A stretch of DNA of 22,617 bases, from the IMG/VR virus record IMGVR_UViG_3300025282_002210, positions 1 to 22,617 of that record; one strand, given 5' to 3'. The number at the start of each line of letters is the position of its first letter. Within the stretch, counting starts at the first letter, position 1. This document shows positions 7,041 to 14,030 of the stretch, in pieces. The notes beneath the pieces were generated by a model. That model was not told where the DNA came from. It did not search any database and was given only the letters and a program-made list of their open reading frames with translations. Both the position numbers and the translations under genes were made by a program. The DNA is from a virus.

Positions 7041-8060
7041 ATGCCTGACGAAACAAAAAAGGCTGAAGAAGTCAAAGAAGAAAAAATAATTGATCTCGAC
7101 ACCAGTGGACCGGATGTTGTAGTCACATTACCAGAAGAAAAAGATAAAGCAGTAGTAGAAGTAAAAGAGGAGGTAAAAGATGAAAAACCTATTGAAGAGC
7201 CTGTTAAGTCCGATGACGCACCTACGAAATTGGATGAGCCAGTGGATGTTCGAGATAGTAAGGACGAGGAAAAACCTGAGACAGAAGACCAGAAACAAGA
7301 ACTAGAAGACTATAGCAAAGGCGTAAAAGTACGTATTGCTAAACTAACCAAACGTATGCGTGAAGCAGAACGTCAAAGAGAAGCTGCACTCATCTACGCT
7401 AAATCTGTGCAAGGAGAACAAAGATCTCTTAAAGACAGACTCTCTAAATTAGATACGGGTTATGTTAAAGAGATGGAAGATCGAATTACTTCCAGTGTAA
7501 CTGCCGCTGAAAGCAAACTTAAAAATGCTCGAGAAGCGGGTGATATTAGCGCTGAAGTCATTGCACAAAAAGAAATAGCTAAATTGGGTTATGAAGAAGC
7601 AAGACTTGCTGAAATGAAAGTAACTCAAAAGCAACAAGACGAACAACGTAAAACCTTAAGTGAAGGGACAATACCTCAAGCTCCACTTCAACCTACACCG
7701 GATGTAAGAGCAACCGAATGGGCACAAAAGAATGCATGGTTTGGCAAAGATAATGCTATGACCTATACCGCTTTTGATATGCACAAAAAGTTAGTTGATG
7801 ATGAAGGCTACGATCCACAATCAGAAGATTATTACTCTGAATTAGATCGAAGAATAAAGCTTGAATTTCCCAACAAATTTGGTAATACTACAGTACAAAC
7901 GTCCAGACCTAAACAAACTGTAGCTTCGGCTACGCGAACAGGTTACAGAGATGGACGCAGAACTGTGAAACTCACATCCTCACAAGTAGCAATTGCTAAT
8001 AAACTGAATGTGCCACTGGAAGAGTATGCGAAACAATTAAATAACGTGAAGGAGACATAA
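7041..8060 (+). CDS. Capsid scaffolding protein
   Basis: A 339-residue acidic, lysine/glutamate-rich protein placed directly upstream of the capsid genes, as scaffolds usually are. The first 95 residues are highly charged and probably disordered. Residues about 95-225 form a long charged helical, probably coiled-coil region. The C-terminal part has a conserved-looking segment WAQKNAWFGKDNAMTYTAF followed by YYSELDRRIKLEFPNKFG, a pattern frequent in scaffold-type proteins of marine phages, and ends with a basic helix suited to contact capsid subunits. A strong AGGAGG site precedes the ATG. It should guide procapsid assembly and then leave or be removed; no protease domain is visible in it. The sequence shows composition and order; the scaffold role is inferred from these and from position. 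Confidence 0.8.
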   Translation: MPDETKKAEEVKEEKIIDLDTSGPDVVVTLPEEKDKAVVEVKEEVKDEKPIEEPVKSDDAPTKLDEPVDVRDSKDEEKPETEDQKQELEDYSKGVKVRIAKLTKRMREAERQREAALIYAKSVQGEQRSLKDRLSKLDTGYVKEMEDRITSSVTAAESKLKNAREAGDISAEVIAQKEIAKLGYEEARLAEMKVTQKQQDEQRKTLSEGTIPQAPLQPTPDVRATEWAQKNAWFGKDNAMTYTAFDMHKKLVDDEGYDPQSEDYYSELDRRIKLEFPNKFGNTTVQTSRPKQTVASATRTGYRDGRRTVKLTSSQVAIANKLNVPLEEYAKQLNNVKET

Positions 8061-8064
8061 GCAT

Positions 8065-8526
8065 ATGGAAAATGATAAAGTGAAAAAAACCCCTCGCGCG
8101 TCCGAAACTAGAGCTAAAGAAGCTCGTGAAGTTGTATGGACACCGCCGTCATCTTTAGATGCTCCGCCTGCACCAGATGGATTTAGGCACCGTTGGATAA
8201 GATCTGAAAGTCTTGGTTTTGATGACCAAAAAAATATTTCAGGTCGGCTAAGATCTGGGTATGTACTAGTTATGGCTAGTGAATACAAAGATCAAGGTTA
8301 CCCGGTGGTTGAAACTGGTAAACATACAGGCGTCATTGGAGTTGGTGGGCTGTTGCTGGCCAGAGTGCCCAACGAGATCGCCGAAGCACGTCAAAAATTT
8401 TATGCTCAAAAAGCTAAAGACGCTGACGATGCTGTCAAAACAGATCTACTGAGGGATCAGCACCCGAGTATGCCTATCACTGTTGATAGACACTCGACGC
8501 AAACCTTCGGTGGTGGTAAGAAATAG
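8065..8526 (+). CDS. Conserved head-module protein, 153 aa, unknown
   Basis: This 153-residue protein lies between scaffold and decoration/capsid genes. It contains W25-TPPSSLDAPPAPDGFRHRW, then GVIGVGGLLLARVPNE (residues 89-104) and RDQHPSMPI near the end, a combination I recognise as recurring at this position in uncultured marine phages, but without a known activity. The N-terminus is lysine/arginine-rich. The GGAGA before the scaffold stop, nine bases from the ATG, serves as ribosome site, so the gene is probably coupled to scaffold. It may be an assembly factor or head completion protein; neither is shown by the sequence. Confidence 0.7.
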   Translation: MENDKVKKTPRASETRAKEAREVVWTPPSSLDAPPAPDGFRHRWIRSESLGFDDQKNISGRLRSGYVLVMASEYKDQGYPVVETGKHTGVIGVGGLLLARVPNEIAEARQKFYAQKAKDADDAVKTDLLRDQHPSMPITVDRHSTQTFGGGKK

Positions 8527-8530
8527 TTTA

Positions 8531-8560
8531 TTAACAATTTCTGCAATCAACGAATTTAAT
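8531..8560 (+). promoter_or_regulatory. Candidate sigma70 promoter for decoration/capsid genes
   Basis: TTAACA at 8531-8536 and TTTAAT at 8555-8560 match the -35 and -10 consensus at five of six positions each, with an 18-base spacer. They lie in one of the few true intergenic gaps of the window (8527-8598). A transcript starting about seven bases downstream (near 8567) would begin at the hairpin 8566-8582. This is a consensus match by eye in AT-rich DNA, so chance is possible. Confidence 0.4.
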
Positions 8561-8565
8561 TAACC

Positions 8566-8582
8566 GTCTATATTTTATAGAC
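8566..8582 (+). promoter_or_regulatory. 5' stem-loop before decoration/capsid genes
   Basis: A perfect inverted repeat, GTCTATA (8566-8572) and TATAGAC (8576-8582), with a TTT loop lies immediately before the GGAGG ribosome site (8586-8590) of the decoration gene. There is no U tract, so it is not an intrinsic terminator. If transcription starts near 8567 the hairpin would be at the 5' end of the message, where such structures can slow RNase E attack; alternatively it is an operator or RNA-processing site. Confidence 0.55.
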
Positions 8583-8598
8583 AACGGAGGAAACAACT

Positions 8599-9189
8599 AT
8601 GGCAAATCAAGATGCCGCTTTCGGTCTTAGACCGTTAAAAACAGTTGGTCAACAAGACGATTCCACGGGAATGGCTTCGTATAACATAGAACCTGGTGAA
8701 GCGAGTTTAATGTACCAGGGTTCTTTAGTAGGTTCGCTTGCTACAGGAACTGGTTATGTCGATATCATGACTGCTGGTCTGCTTCTTAATCTAGGAGCAT
8801 TCTGGGGAACATTTTATGTTGATCCAACTACGTTAAAACCTACGTTTAAAAACTACTATCCAGGCTCAATTACACCACCTTCAAGTGGTAAAGTTGAAGC
8901 TTTTGTTTATGACAGCCCTTACCAGATGTTTGAAGTTCAATCAGCTGCTACAGGTGCTTCAGATCAAGCCGACATTTTCAAATGTTGTGATCTGGCGTCA
9001 AACGGGGGTAGTACTGCAAACGGAGTCTCATCGCTTGAATCTGCTGATACTTTCAGCGCTCAAGCAACATTTAAAGTACTCGGAGTTTCTCGAGATCCAA
9101 AAAATAACGAAATCGGATCCGCTAATGTAAATTGGCGTGTGATGATTGACGAACATTTATTGGGCTCAGGATCTGCCGGTGCAGGTTAA
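8599..9189 (+). CDS. Putative capsid decoration (head stabilisation) protein
   Basis: A 196-residue protein directly before the major capsid gene, with its own strong GGAGG site and, probably, its own promoter and leader hairpin. The N-terminus MANQDAAFGLRPLKTVG is a hallmark of a protein family found next to capsid genes in many marine phages. The rest is rich in G, S, T, A and beta-forming residues with no signal peptide, membrane segment or catalytic motif, as expected for a trimeric decoration protein with a beta-tulip or similar fold. Decoration proteins bind the outside of the expanded capsid. The family is recognised by its N-terminus and context; the exact fold is inferred. The gene is followed 16 bases later by the capsid gene, probably in one message. 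Confidence 0.65.
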   Translation: MANQDAAFGLRPLKTVGQQDDSTGMASYNIEPGEASLMYQGSLVGSLATGTGYVDIMTAGLLLNLGAFWGTFYVDPTTLKPTFKNYYPGSITPPSSGKVEAFVYDSPYQMFEVQSAATGASDQADIFKCCDLASNGGSTANGVSSLESADTFSAQATFKVLGVSRDPKNNEIGSANVNWRVMIDEHLLGSGSAGAG

Positions 9190-9205
9190 TAGGAGTATAT
9201 AAACT

Positions 9206-10117
9206 ATGGCTATATCACGACAACAACTAGTTAAAGAACTAGAACCAGGTTTGAATGCACTATTCGGCCTGGAGTACAAAAGATATGACCAGGAACATAA
9301 AGAAATTTATGTAACTGAGTCTTCTGACAGAGCTTTTGAAGAAGAAGTTATGTTATCTGGCTTTGCTAACGCATATGTTAAACCGGAAGGTTCAGCAGTT
9401 GCTTACGACAATGCTCAGGAAACATTCACTGCAAGATATACTAACGAAACAGTAGCTCTTGCATTTGCTTTAACTGAAGAAGCAATGGAAGATAACTTGT
9501 ATGACAGACTCGCGTCTCGTTATACAAAAGCACTAGCTCGATCGATGTCTAATGCAAAACAACTAAAAGCAGTTGTACCTTTAAATCAAGGGTTGCCTAC
9601 TACAGACAACTATGATTCAGGGGACGCTGTTTCTTTGTTTTCAACAGCACATCCATGTATTGGGCCCGTGTTCTCAAACACGTTAACAACTCAAGCAGAC
9701 TTAAACGAAACATCGTTAGAGCAAGCAATGATTGACATTGCAGCAATGACTGATGAACGTGGCTTGAAAATTGCAGCTCGAGGAATGAAAATGATTGTTC
9801 CACCTGCTAATCAATTTAATTCTGAAAGATTGTTAAAATCTCAAGGAAGAGTTGGAACAGCTGATAATGATATCAATGCTCTGAAAAACATGGGGATGAT
9901 TCCTCAAGGTTACAGAATAAATCACTATCTAACAGATACTGATTCTTGGTACATCATTACGGACGTTCCTAACGGAATGAAACATTTCGATAGATTACCT
10001 ATCCAAACTAAAATGGAAGGTGATTTCTCAACTGGAAACGTAAGATACAAAGCTAGAGAAAGATACTCATTTGGAGTATCAGACCCTAGAGGTATCTTTG
10101 GCGTTGAAGGTGCTTAA
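9206..10117 (+). CDS. Major capsid protein, HK97 fold
   Basis: The 303-residue product fits HK97-fold capsid proteins without a long delta domain. The N-terminal helix (LVKELEPGLNALFGLEY) is followed by an E-loop-like, acidic region, a helix with LTEEAMEDNLYDRLASRYTKALARSM (the spine-helix type pattern; about residues 92-117), then SLFSTAHPC (about 143-151), a motif often found in this subgroup (Mu gpT-like capsid proteins), and a C-terminal beta-rich region with FDRLPIQTKMEGDF and RERYSFGVSDPRGIFGVEG. An AGGAG site precedes the ATG. It should form the procapsid shell with the scaffold at 7041 and be folded with the help of the co-chaperonin at 6595. It is followed by a hairpin terminator. 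This is one of the safest calls in the window. Confidence 0.9.
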   Translation: MAISRQQLVKELEPGLNALFGLEYKRYDQEHKEIYVTESSDRAFEEEVMLSGFANAYVKPEGSAVAYDNAQETFTARYTNETVALAFALTEEAMEDNLYDRLASRYTKALARSMSNAKQLKAVVPLNQGLPTTDNYDSGDAVSLFSTAHPCIGPVFSNTLTTQADLNETSLEQAMIDIAAMTDERGLKIAARGMKMIVPPANQFNSERLLKSQGRVGTADNDINALKNMGMIPQGYRINHYLTDTDSWYIITDVPNGMKHFDRLPIQTKMEGDFSTGNVRYKARERYSFGVSDPRGIFGVEGA

Positions 10118-10128
10118 TCAATAAATTA

Positions 10129-10160
10129 GAGATGAGGCGGCCACAAAGTCGCCTCATTTC
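10129..10160 (+). terminator. Hairpin terminator after major capsid gene
   Basis: GAGATGAGGCG (10129-10139) pairs with CGCCTCATTTC (10150-10160), giving an 11-bp stem with one G-U pair and a 10-base loop, beginning 12 bases after the capsid stop. The T-run after the stem is short (the Ts are partly in the stem), so termination may be partial, letting downstream genes be read at lower level. Confidence 0.65.
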
Positions 10161-10184
10161 GACAATACAGTAAGAAATTCTCAT

Positions 10185-10451
10185 ATGAAAAACTTCCGAA
10201 TACAAATTCGATATCATGGTTATTATGCTGATTTTAGCACTATGGCTAAGGACAGTGTTGAAGGTATTGAAAAATCAATCCTTGACAAACTGGGAAAAAA
10301 TGAGGTAAAGTTCGAATCTGATGGATTCACCAATAAAAAAGGTGGATGGATAACCTATGAGGAGGTTACAAATGACGGAAGACCTGTACACTACGAAACG
10401 GTCCTTGGAGTTAGAATGGCAACAAGAGCACCTGAAGGACGGGAAGCATAA
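10185..10451 (+). CDS. Small protein, 88 aa, unknown
   Basis: Eighty-eight residues beginning MKNFRIQIRYHGYYADFSTMAKD, alternating strand and helix, with FESDGFTNKKGGWITYEEV near the middle; it looks like a compact alpha/beta protein rather than a random frame. The ATG lacks a clear ribosome site. Its last 80 bases overlap the next gene in another frame. It follows the capsid terminator and precedes a non-coding leader, so expression may come from read-through. No domain recognised. Confidence 0.55.
   Translation: MKNFRIQIRYHGYYADFSTMAKDSVEGIEKSILDKLGKNEVKFESDGFTNKKGGWITYEEVTNDGRPVHYETVLGVRMATRAPEGREA
10360..10365 (+). promoter_or_regulatory. Ribosome binding site deciding the start at 10372
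   Basis: A perfect AGGAGG lies six bases before the ATG at 10372. The ATG at 10357 overlaps this site and has no site of its own, so 10372 is chosen as the start of the following gene. Confidence 0.7.
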
Positions 10452-10581
10452 TATCAGGATGATTGAGATTAATAAAAAAATCCAGGATGTTATTAAAGAA
10501 ATCATTGCCAAAGAGTTTGAAGCAGACACTCTTCAAACTAAAATAAACGAAGCCAAGCCCGAAGTTTCGATAGCCACTTAA
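10372..10581 (+). CDS. Small helical protein, 69 aa, unknown
   Basis: From the ATG at 10372, chosen for its perfect AGGAGG, this encodes 69 residues beginning MTEDLYTTKRSLELEWQQEH. The middle (about residues 27-52) is a charged helix with coiled-coil spacing (INKKIQDVIKEIIAKEFEA). It begins 80 bases inside the previous gene. A start at 10357 would add five residues. No family recognised. The overlap and the strong ribosome site suggest regulated co-expression with the 88-aa gene. Confidence 0.6.
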   Translation: MTEDLYTTKRSLELEWQQEHLKDGKHNIRMIEINKKIQDVIKEIIAKEFEADTLQTKINEAKPEVSIAT

Positions 10582-10617
10582 GAGCTATCAAAAATCATAC
10601 AAATTCACAGGGATACC

Positions 10618-10646
10618 TTGCGCTATACGCAAATCTGCGTTATAGA
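10618..10646 (+). promoter_or_regulatory. Candidate promoter for the virion gene at 10734
   Basis: TTGCGC (10618-10623) and TATAGA (10641-10646) with a 17-base spacer resemble a weak sigma70 promoter (three and four of six matches). It lies in the 152-base gap 10582-10733, the longest non-coding stretch in the window. The site also holds an imperfect direct repeat, TGCGCTATA (10619-10627) and TGCGTTATA (10636-10644), 17 bases apart, and a small TTGCG/CGCAA hairpin (10618-10632), which could be an operator. Confidence 0.3.
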
Positions 10647-10669
10647 TTAATTACTATACAATTATTTAA

Positions 10670-10712
10670 TGAATCTAGACGAGTATAGTCGACGGCCTAG
10701 AGACTAGATTCA
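10670..10712 (+). promoter_or_regulatory. Leader inverted repeat before gene at 10734
   Basis: TGAATCTAG (10670-10678) and CTAGATTCA (10704-10712) are perfect 9-base arms around a 25-base centre, ending eight bases before the AGGAGG site (10719-10724) of the next gene. The centre includes the palindrome GTCGAC. There is no U tract, so an mRNA leader hairpin or a protein-binding site is more likely than a terminator. Confidence 0.5.
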
Positions 10713-10733
10713 CAAACTAGGAGGATTATAATT

Positions 10734-11288
10734 ATGGCAACAACAACGTTTAATGGCTCGGTGAGATCCGAAAAAGGATTTCAACAGGTCAATAAAAACA
10801 CTTCAACAGGCGCTTATACTGCAAGAACTCTGGGACTAAAACCAGATCTTACTAGTTTAACTGCTACTACTGTTGCAACATCAGCTACATTAACTTATGC
10901 GGCTAATACAATCACAGTTAATGACTTTGACGGGGATGCAGCACAAGCTGTTACTTTACCGGCAGCTACGGTAGGAACTATAGTAGTACATTACCAAACA
11001 GATGACACAAATGGGGGAACTAATACTCTCACGTTTACATGTGCAGGAAGTGATGTTTATAGAACTGGTTCCAAAGTGGAAAGTAGAACCGCTGGAGCAG
11101 CATCAACTATAGATACGTCTACAGCAAGTGAAACGATATTAACGTATACACCTGCGGCGGCAGCAACTAATAGTTTAACTCATGGGTGTTTTATCTATTT
11201 CACGTGCTATGAAAAAGGCACTTGGGATTTTGCTTATGATTTCGCTAACGGCGCTACATTTGACACCGGCGCTGCGGCGTGGAGTTAA
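10734..11288 (+). CDS. Beta-rich virion protein, 184 aa
   Basis: A 184-residue protein rich in T, A, S and G with alternating short beta strands and no membrane or catalytic motif. The start MATTTFNGSVRSEKGFQQVN is a pattern I associate with minor virion or decoration proteins of marine phages. A strong AGGAGG lies before the ATG, and the gene is set apart by a long structured leader and a UUCG hairpin after its stop, arrangements expected for a highly expressed virion component. It may be a second capsid-associated or tail-associated protein; the sequence does not decide. Confidence 0.65.
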   Translation: MATTTFNGSVRSEKGFQQVNKNTSTGAYTARTLGLKPDLTSLTATTVATSATLTYAANTITVNDFDGDAAQAVTLPAATVGTIVVHYQTDDTNGGTNTLTFTCAGSDVYRTGSKVESRTAGAASTIDTSTASETILTYTPAAAATNSLTHGCFIYFTCYEKGTWDFAYDFANGATFDTGAAAWS

Positions 11289-11305
11289 TAAATAAATAAA
11301 ATAAA

Positions 11306-11327
11306 GTGAGCTCCTTCGGGAGCTCAC
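11306..11327 (+). terminator. UUCG-loop stem after gene at 10734
   Basis: GTGAGCTCC (11306-11314) pairs perfectly with GGAGCTCAC (11319-11327) around a TTCG loop, forming a 9-bp stem with the extra-stable C(UUCG)G tetraloop. It is preceded by an A-rich run and not followed by Ts, so it is a poor intrinsic terminator on this strand; a 3'-end stabiliser or RNase barrier is more likely. The A-rich run before it would become a T run on the opposite strand, but no opposite-strand gene is seen. Confidence 0.6.
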
Positions 11328-11346
11328 GACTAAGGAGATAAAAATT

Positions 11347-11658
11347 ATGACATTTACAAGTGACCAAACAACCGTAACTAAAACTACGGGAGCTGTTACA
11401 TTAATAAGAGCAGCTAGAACTAGAGTTACTTCTATTCAAGGTAGAGCAGAAGCAGGTTCTGTTTTACTTTTACATGATAGTGCTACGACTGGTGCAACTG
11501 CAGCAGGTAATTTAAAAGCTACGTATAAATGGGAAACAGAAGGCATACAACTCTATATTCCTGGCTCGGGTATCGTATTTAAGGATGGCCTTTGTGCTAC
11601 TTTAACTCAGACAGCTGGAGTAGACGGAAGCGTTACAATGACTATCACTGGAGCCTAG
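11347..11658 (+). CDS. Small virion protein, 103 aa
   Basis: One hundred and three residues, beta-rich, beginning MTFTSDQTTVTKTTGAVTLI, with a pattern of alternating hydrophobic residues and glycine turns and no charged helical regions. AAGGAG lies nine bases before the ATG. Its size, T/A/G-rich composition and place between head genes and adaptors suggest a small beta-sandwich virion component such as a decoration or tail-attached protein. No specific family recognised. Confidence 0.6.
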   Translation: MTFTSDQTTVTKTTGAVTLIRAARTRVTSIQGRAEAGSVLLLHDSATTGATAAGNLKATYKWETEGIQLYIPGSGIVFKDGLCATLTQTAGVDGSVTMTITGA

Positions 11659-11666
11659 GAGTTTAA

Positions 11667-12431
11667 ATGGCTAACACTACTTCCGGAACAGCAACGTTCG
11701 GTAAGAATTTTTCAATTGATGAAATTGTTGAAGAAGCTTTTGAAAGATGTGGCCTTCGGGGAGTTGCTGGTTACCAGTTAAAAACAGCAAGACGATCTTT
11801 AAACATTCTTTTTCAAGAATGGTCTAATCGAGGTTTACATTTTTGGGAAGTCGCAGAAACTAATGTCACATTAGTTGCGTCTCAAGCTATTTATACTTTG
11901 TATCGCTCTACGGCAGACGGAACCAGCGATGCTGGGGTAACGAATGCTGGGGTTGCGGAAAGTATTTATGGAGTAGAAGACATTCTTCAAATGTCTTATC
12001 GAACTAATAGAGGGGCTACAACTCAATCTGATACTCCTTTAACTAAAATTGATAGAGCCAGTTATGCTGCTAATTCAAATCGATTGGCGGAAGGGCAACC
12101 TTCAGAATACTGGGTCCAACGATTTATTGATAAAGTCACAATTACTTTATATATTACCCCAAGTTCAACACAGGCAGGAAATTATATACATTTTTGGTAT
12201 TTAAATAGAATTCAAGATGCAGGAGATTATTTTAATGCTACAGATGTTCCTTATAATTATATTCCGTCTATGTGTTCAGGTTTAGCTTATTACCTGAGTA
12301 TGAAATATGCACCAGATAGAACACAGAATTTAAAATTATTATATGAAGACGAATTAGTCAGAGCGGAGGCAGCGGATGGTTCTGCGGCAAGTACATTTAT
12401 TACGCCGAAAACATACTATCCTAATATTTAA
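11667..12431 (+). CDS. Head-tail adaptor, P22 gp4-like
   Basis: The 254-residue protein begins with a helical segment FSIDEIVEEAFERCGLRGVAG followed by LNILFQEWSNRGLHFWEV (about residues 15-62), the pattern of P22 gp4-like tail accessory/adaptor proteins: N-terminal helices that bind under the portal, including an LN...EW stretch. The centre is beta-rich and the C-terminal part (PYNYIPSMCSGLAYYLSMKYAPDR) helical again. Adaptors close the head after packaging and join the tail nozzle. AGGAG precedes the ATG, eight bases after the previous stop. The family call rests on motif resemblance and gene order. Confidence 0.62.
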   Translation: MANTTSGTATFGKNFSIDEIVEEAFERCGLRGVAGYQLKTARRSLNILFQEWSNRGLHFWEVAETNVTLVASQAIYTLYRSTADGTSDAGVTNAGVAESIYGVEDILQMSYRTNRGATTQSDTPLTKIDRASYAANSNRLAEGQPSEYWVQRFIDKVTITLYITPSSTQAGNYIHFWYLNRIQDAGDYFNATDVPYNYIPSMCSGLAYYLSMKYAPDRTQNLKLLYEDELVRAEAADGSAASTFITPKTYYPNI

Positions 12432-12433
12432 TT

Positions 12434-13294
12434 ATGGCACGATATGCACAGGGAAAATATGCACTTGCAGTTTCTGACATTAGTGGACAATCTTTTCCAT
12501 GGAATGAAATGCTTACTCAATGGAATGGTTTATTTGTTCATTATTCTGAATTGGAAACGAAACAACCTCAATTAAATCCTTATCCTCATCAAGCAGATCC
12601 TACTGCGCTTGGTAAAGTAAGAGTTCAACAACCTTCTCCAGATGCATTACGTTGGTTAGGATATAATCCTTTTCAAACTTTTGCTGCTGCTTCAGGAATT
12701 ATAATTGTTAATCAAGCAGATCATCAAAGGACCTATGGAGAAACCGTAAGATTTAGAGGATCTCCTACTACAGGAGGAACCACAGGCACTCTTGATGATG
12801 GTGTATTTGTATTTGCTAATATTGCTGATGAAGATGGAATCACTGGAGCTAATATGTGTTTAGCAGCTGGTTATTCTATTGTTCCAGGAAAATATACAAG
12901 TGTCACTACGACATTAGCCGCAGCCATTACCGATACAACTACAACAACCGGAATTACTTTAACCAGTTCAACCAATTTTCCAACGACAGGACCCGTAGTT
13001 CCTACAGCAACGAATCCGGTGGGAACTCCGACGAATGCAATTTTAGTAGACACAGAAATAATTAGTTACACAGGGATTAGTTCAAATGTTTTAAGCGGAG
13101 TAAAACGAGGAGCGAACGGTTCTACAGCTGCTACTCATCTTATTTCTGCAACAACACGTAGTTTAAAAACTCCTAGTGATTACTATTACTTTACAGTTAA
13201 TACTGACACTGCTACAACTGGAGGAATAAAGTTTGGAGGATATAGTGTATCTTCTGGACCTGTAACTTTAAAAGCGATAGGACCGCAAAGCTAA
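12434..13294 (+). CDS. Virion protein with EIISYTGI-RGxNGSTAATH module
   Basis: The 286-residue product starts MARYAQGKYALAVSDISG and has FPWNEMLTQWNG soon after, a beginning I have seen in structural proteins of marine phages. Residues about 164-240 form a threonine-rich beta module with EIISYTGISSN and GVKRGANGSTAATH, a motif combination common in phage tail/structural proteins. The C-terminus is beta-rich. No catalytic residues are evident. It sits between two adaptor-like genes, starting two bases after one stop and ending on the next start (TAATG), so it probably belongs to the head-tail connector or tail. Ribosome site before ATG is not visible; coupling is likely. Confidence 0.65.
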   Translation: MARYAQGKYALAVSDISGQSFPWNEMLTQWNGLFVHYSELETKQPQLNPYPHQADPTALGKVRVQQPSPDALRWLGYNPFQTFAAASGIIIVNQADHQRTYGETVRFRGSPTTGGTTGTLDDGVFVFANIADEDGITGANMCLAAGYSIVPGKYTSVTTTLAAAITDTTTTTGITLTSSTNFPTTGPVVPTATNPVGTPTNAILVDTEIISYTGISSNVLSGVKRGANGSTAATHLISATTRSLKTPSDYYYFTVNTDTATTGGIKFGGYSVSSGPVTLKAIGPQS

Positions 13295-14016
13295 TGGCAA
13301 CTAATTTTACATATGCAACATTGACGACAGCAATTCAGGATTACACTGAAGTTACGACTGACGTTTTTACATCTACGATCACGGATGGTTTTATTACAGA
13401 TGCGGAAACTAGGATTTTAAGAGATGTTAATATAGATGCGGATAGAAAATCTCAAACAGGATCTTTAGTCGTAGGTCAAGAATATATTAATGCTCCTGCT
13501 GGATGTCTCGCAGTAAGATCGGTTCAAGTTACAGAAGATGATACTTCTCCCAATACTTTAAAATATTTAGAAAAAAGAGATGTCACCTTTTTAAATGAAT
13601 ATAATAATTATGGTTCAGCCGGAACGACTGTAGCTACTGGCAGAGATATACCTAAATATTATGCAATGTTTGGAGGAGCAACAGGGTTTTCAGATACGAC
13701 CTCTGGCACAATTATGTTTGCTCCGTGTCCTGATAAAACGTATACTTTTCAAGTTAATTATGTGGCTATACCCGGTAGTTTAGTTAATAATATTAGTGGA
13801 ACGTATTTAAGCAGGAATTTTGCGAATGGCTTGCTTTATGCCTCTTTAGTAGAAGCTTTTGGGTATTTAAAAGGCCCCCAAGATATGTTGACATATTACG
13901 AGCAACGATATAATAAAGAGGTAGAGAAGTTCGCGATTGAACAAGTAGGTAGAAGACGAAGAGATGATTATGACGATGGAACCATTCGTATAAAAATTGA
14001 TTCACCTTCACCTTAA
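13294..14016 (+). CDS. Phage adaptor/connector protein, SU10-like
   Basis: This 240-residue protein starts on the preceding stop. It begins with FTYATLTTAIQDYTEVTTDVFTS and TDGFITDAETRILRDVNI, alpha-helical repeats like those of podovirus adaptor proteins (SU10 adaptor type or tail tubular A type), which form a ring between portal and nozzle. The middle is beta-rich, and the C-terminal part is helical (FANGLLYASLVEAFGYLKGP) with a charged end. The order adaptor, virion protein, adaptor matches a two-ring connector. Fold assignment is by pattern, not by search. Confidence 0.6.
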   Translation: MATNFTYATLTTAIQDYTEVTTDVFTSTITDGFITDAETRILRDVNIDADRKSQTGSLVVGQEYINAPAGCLAVRSVQVTEDDTSPNTLKYLEKRDVTFLNEYNNYGSAGTTVATGRDIPKYYAMFGGATGFSDTTSGTIMFAPCPDKTYTFQVNYVAIPGSLVNNISGTYLSRNFANGLLYASLVEAFGYLKGPQDMLTYYEQRYNKEVEKFAIEQVGRRRRDDYDDGTIRIKIDSPSP

Positions 14017-14030
14017 AAGGAATACAAACT

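Noticed and set aside
10669-10707. Short leader ORF MNLDEYSRRPRD inside the leader inverted repeat
   Set aside because: Twelve codons, no ribosome site, and composition explained by the palindromic repeat; no support for translation.
11306-11327. Classical rho-independent terminator
   Set aside because: Stem is strong but there is no T run after it, so a stabiliser is preferred to a terminator, although the feature type used is the closest available.
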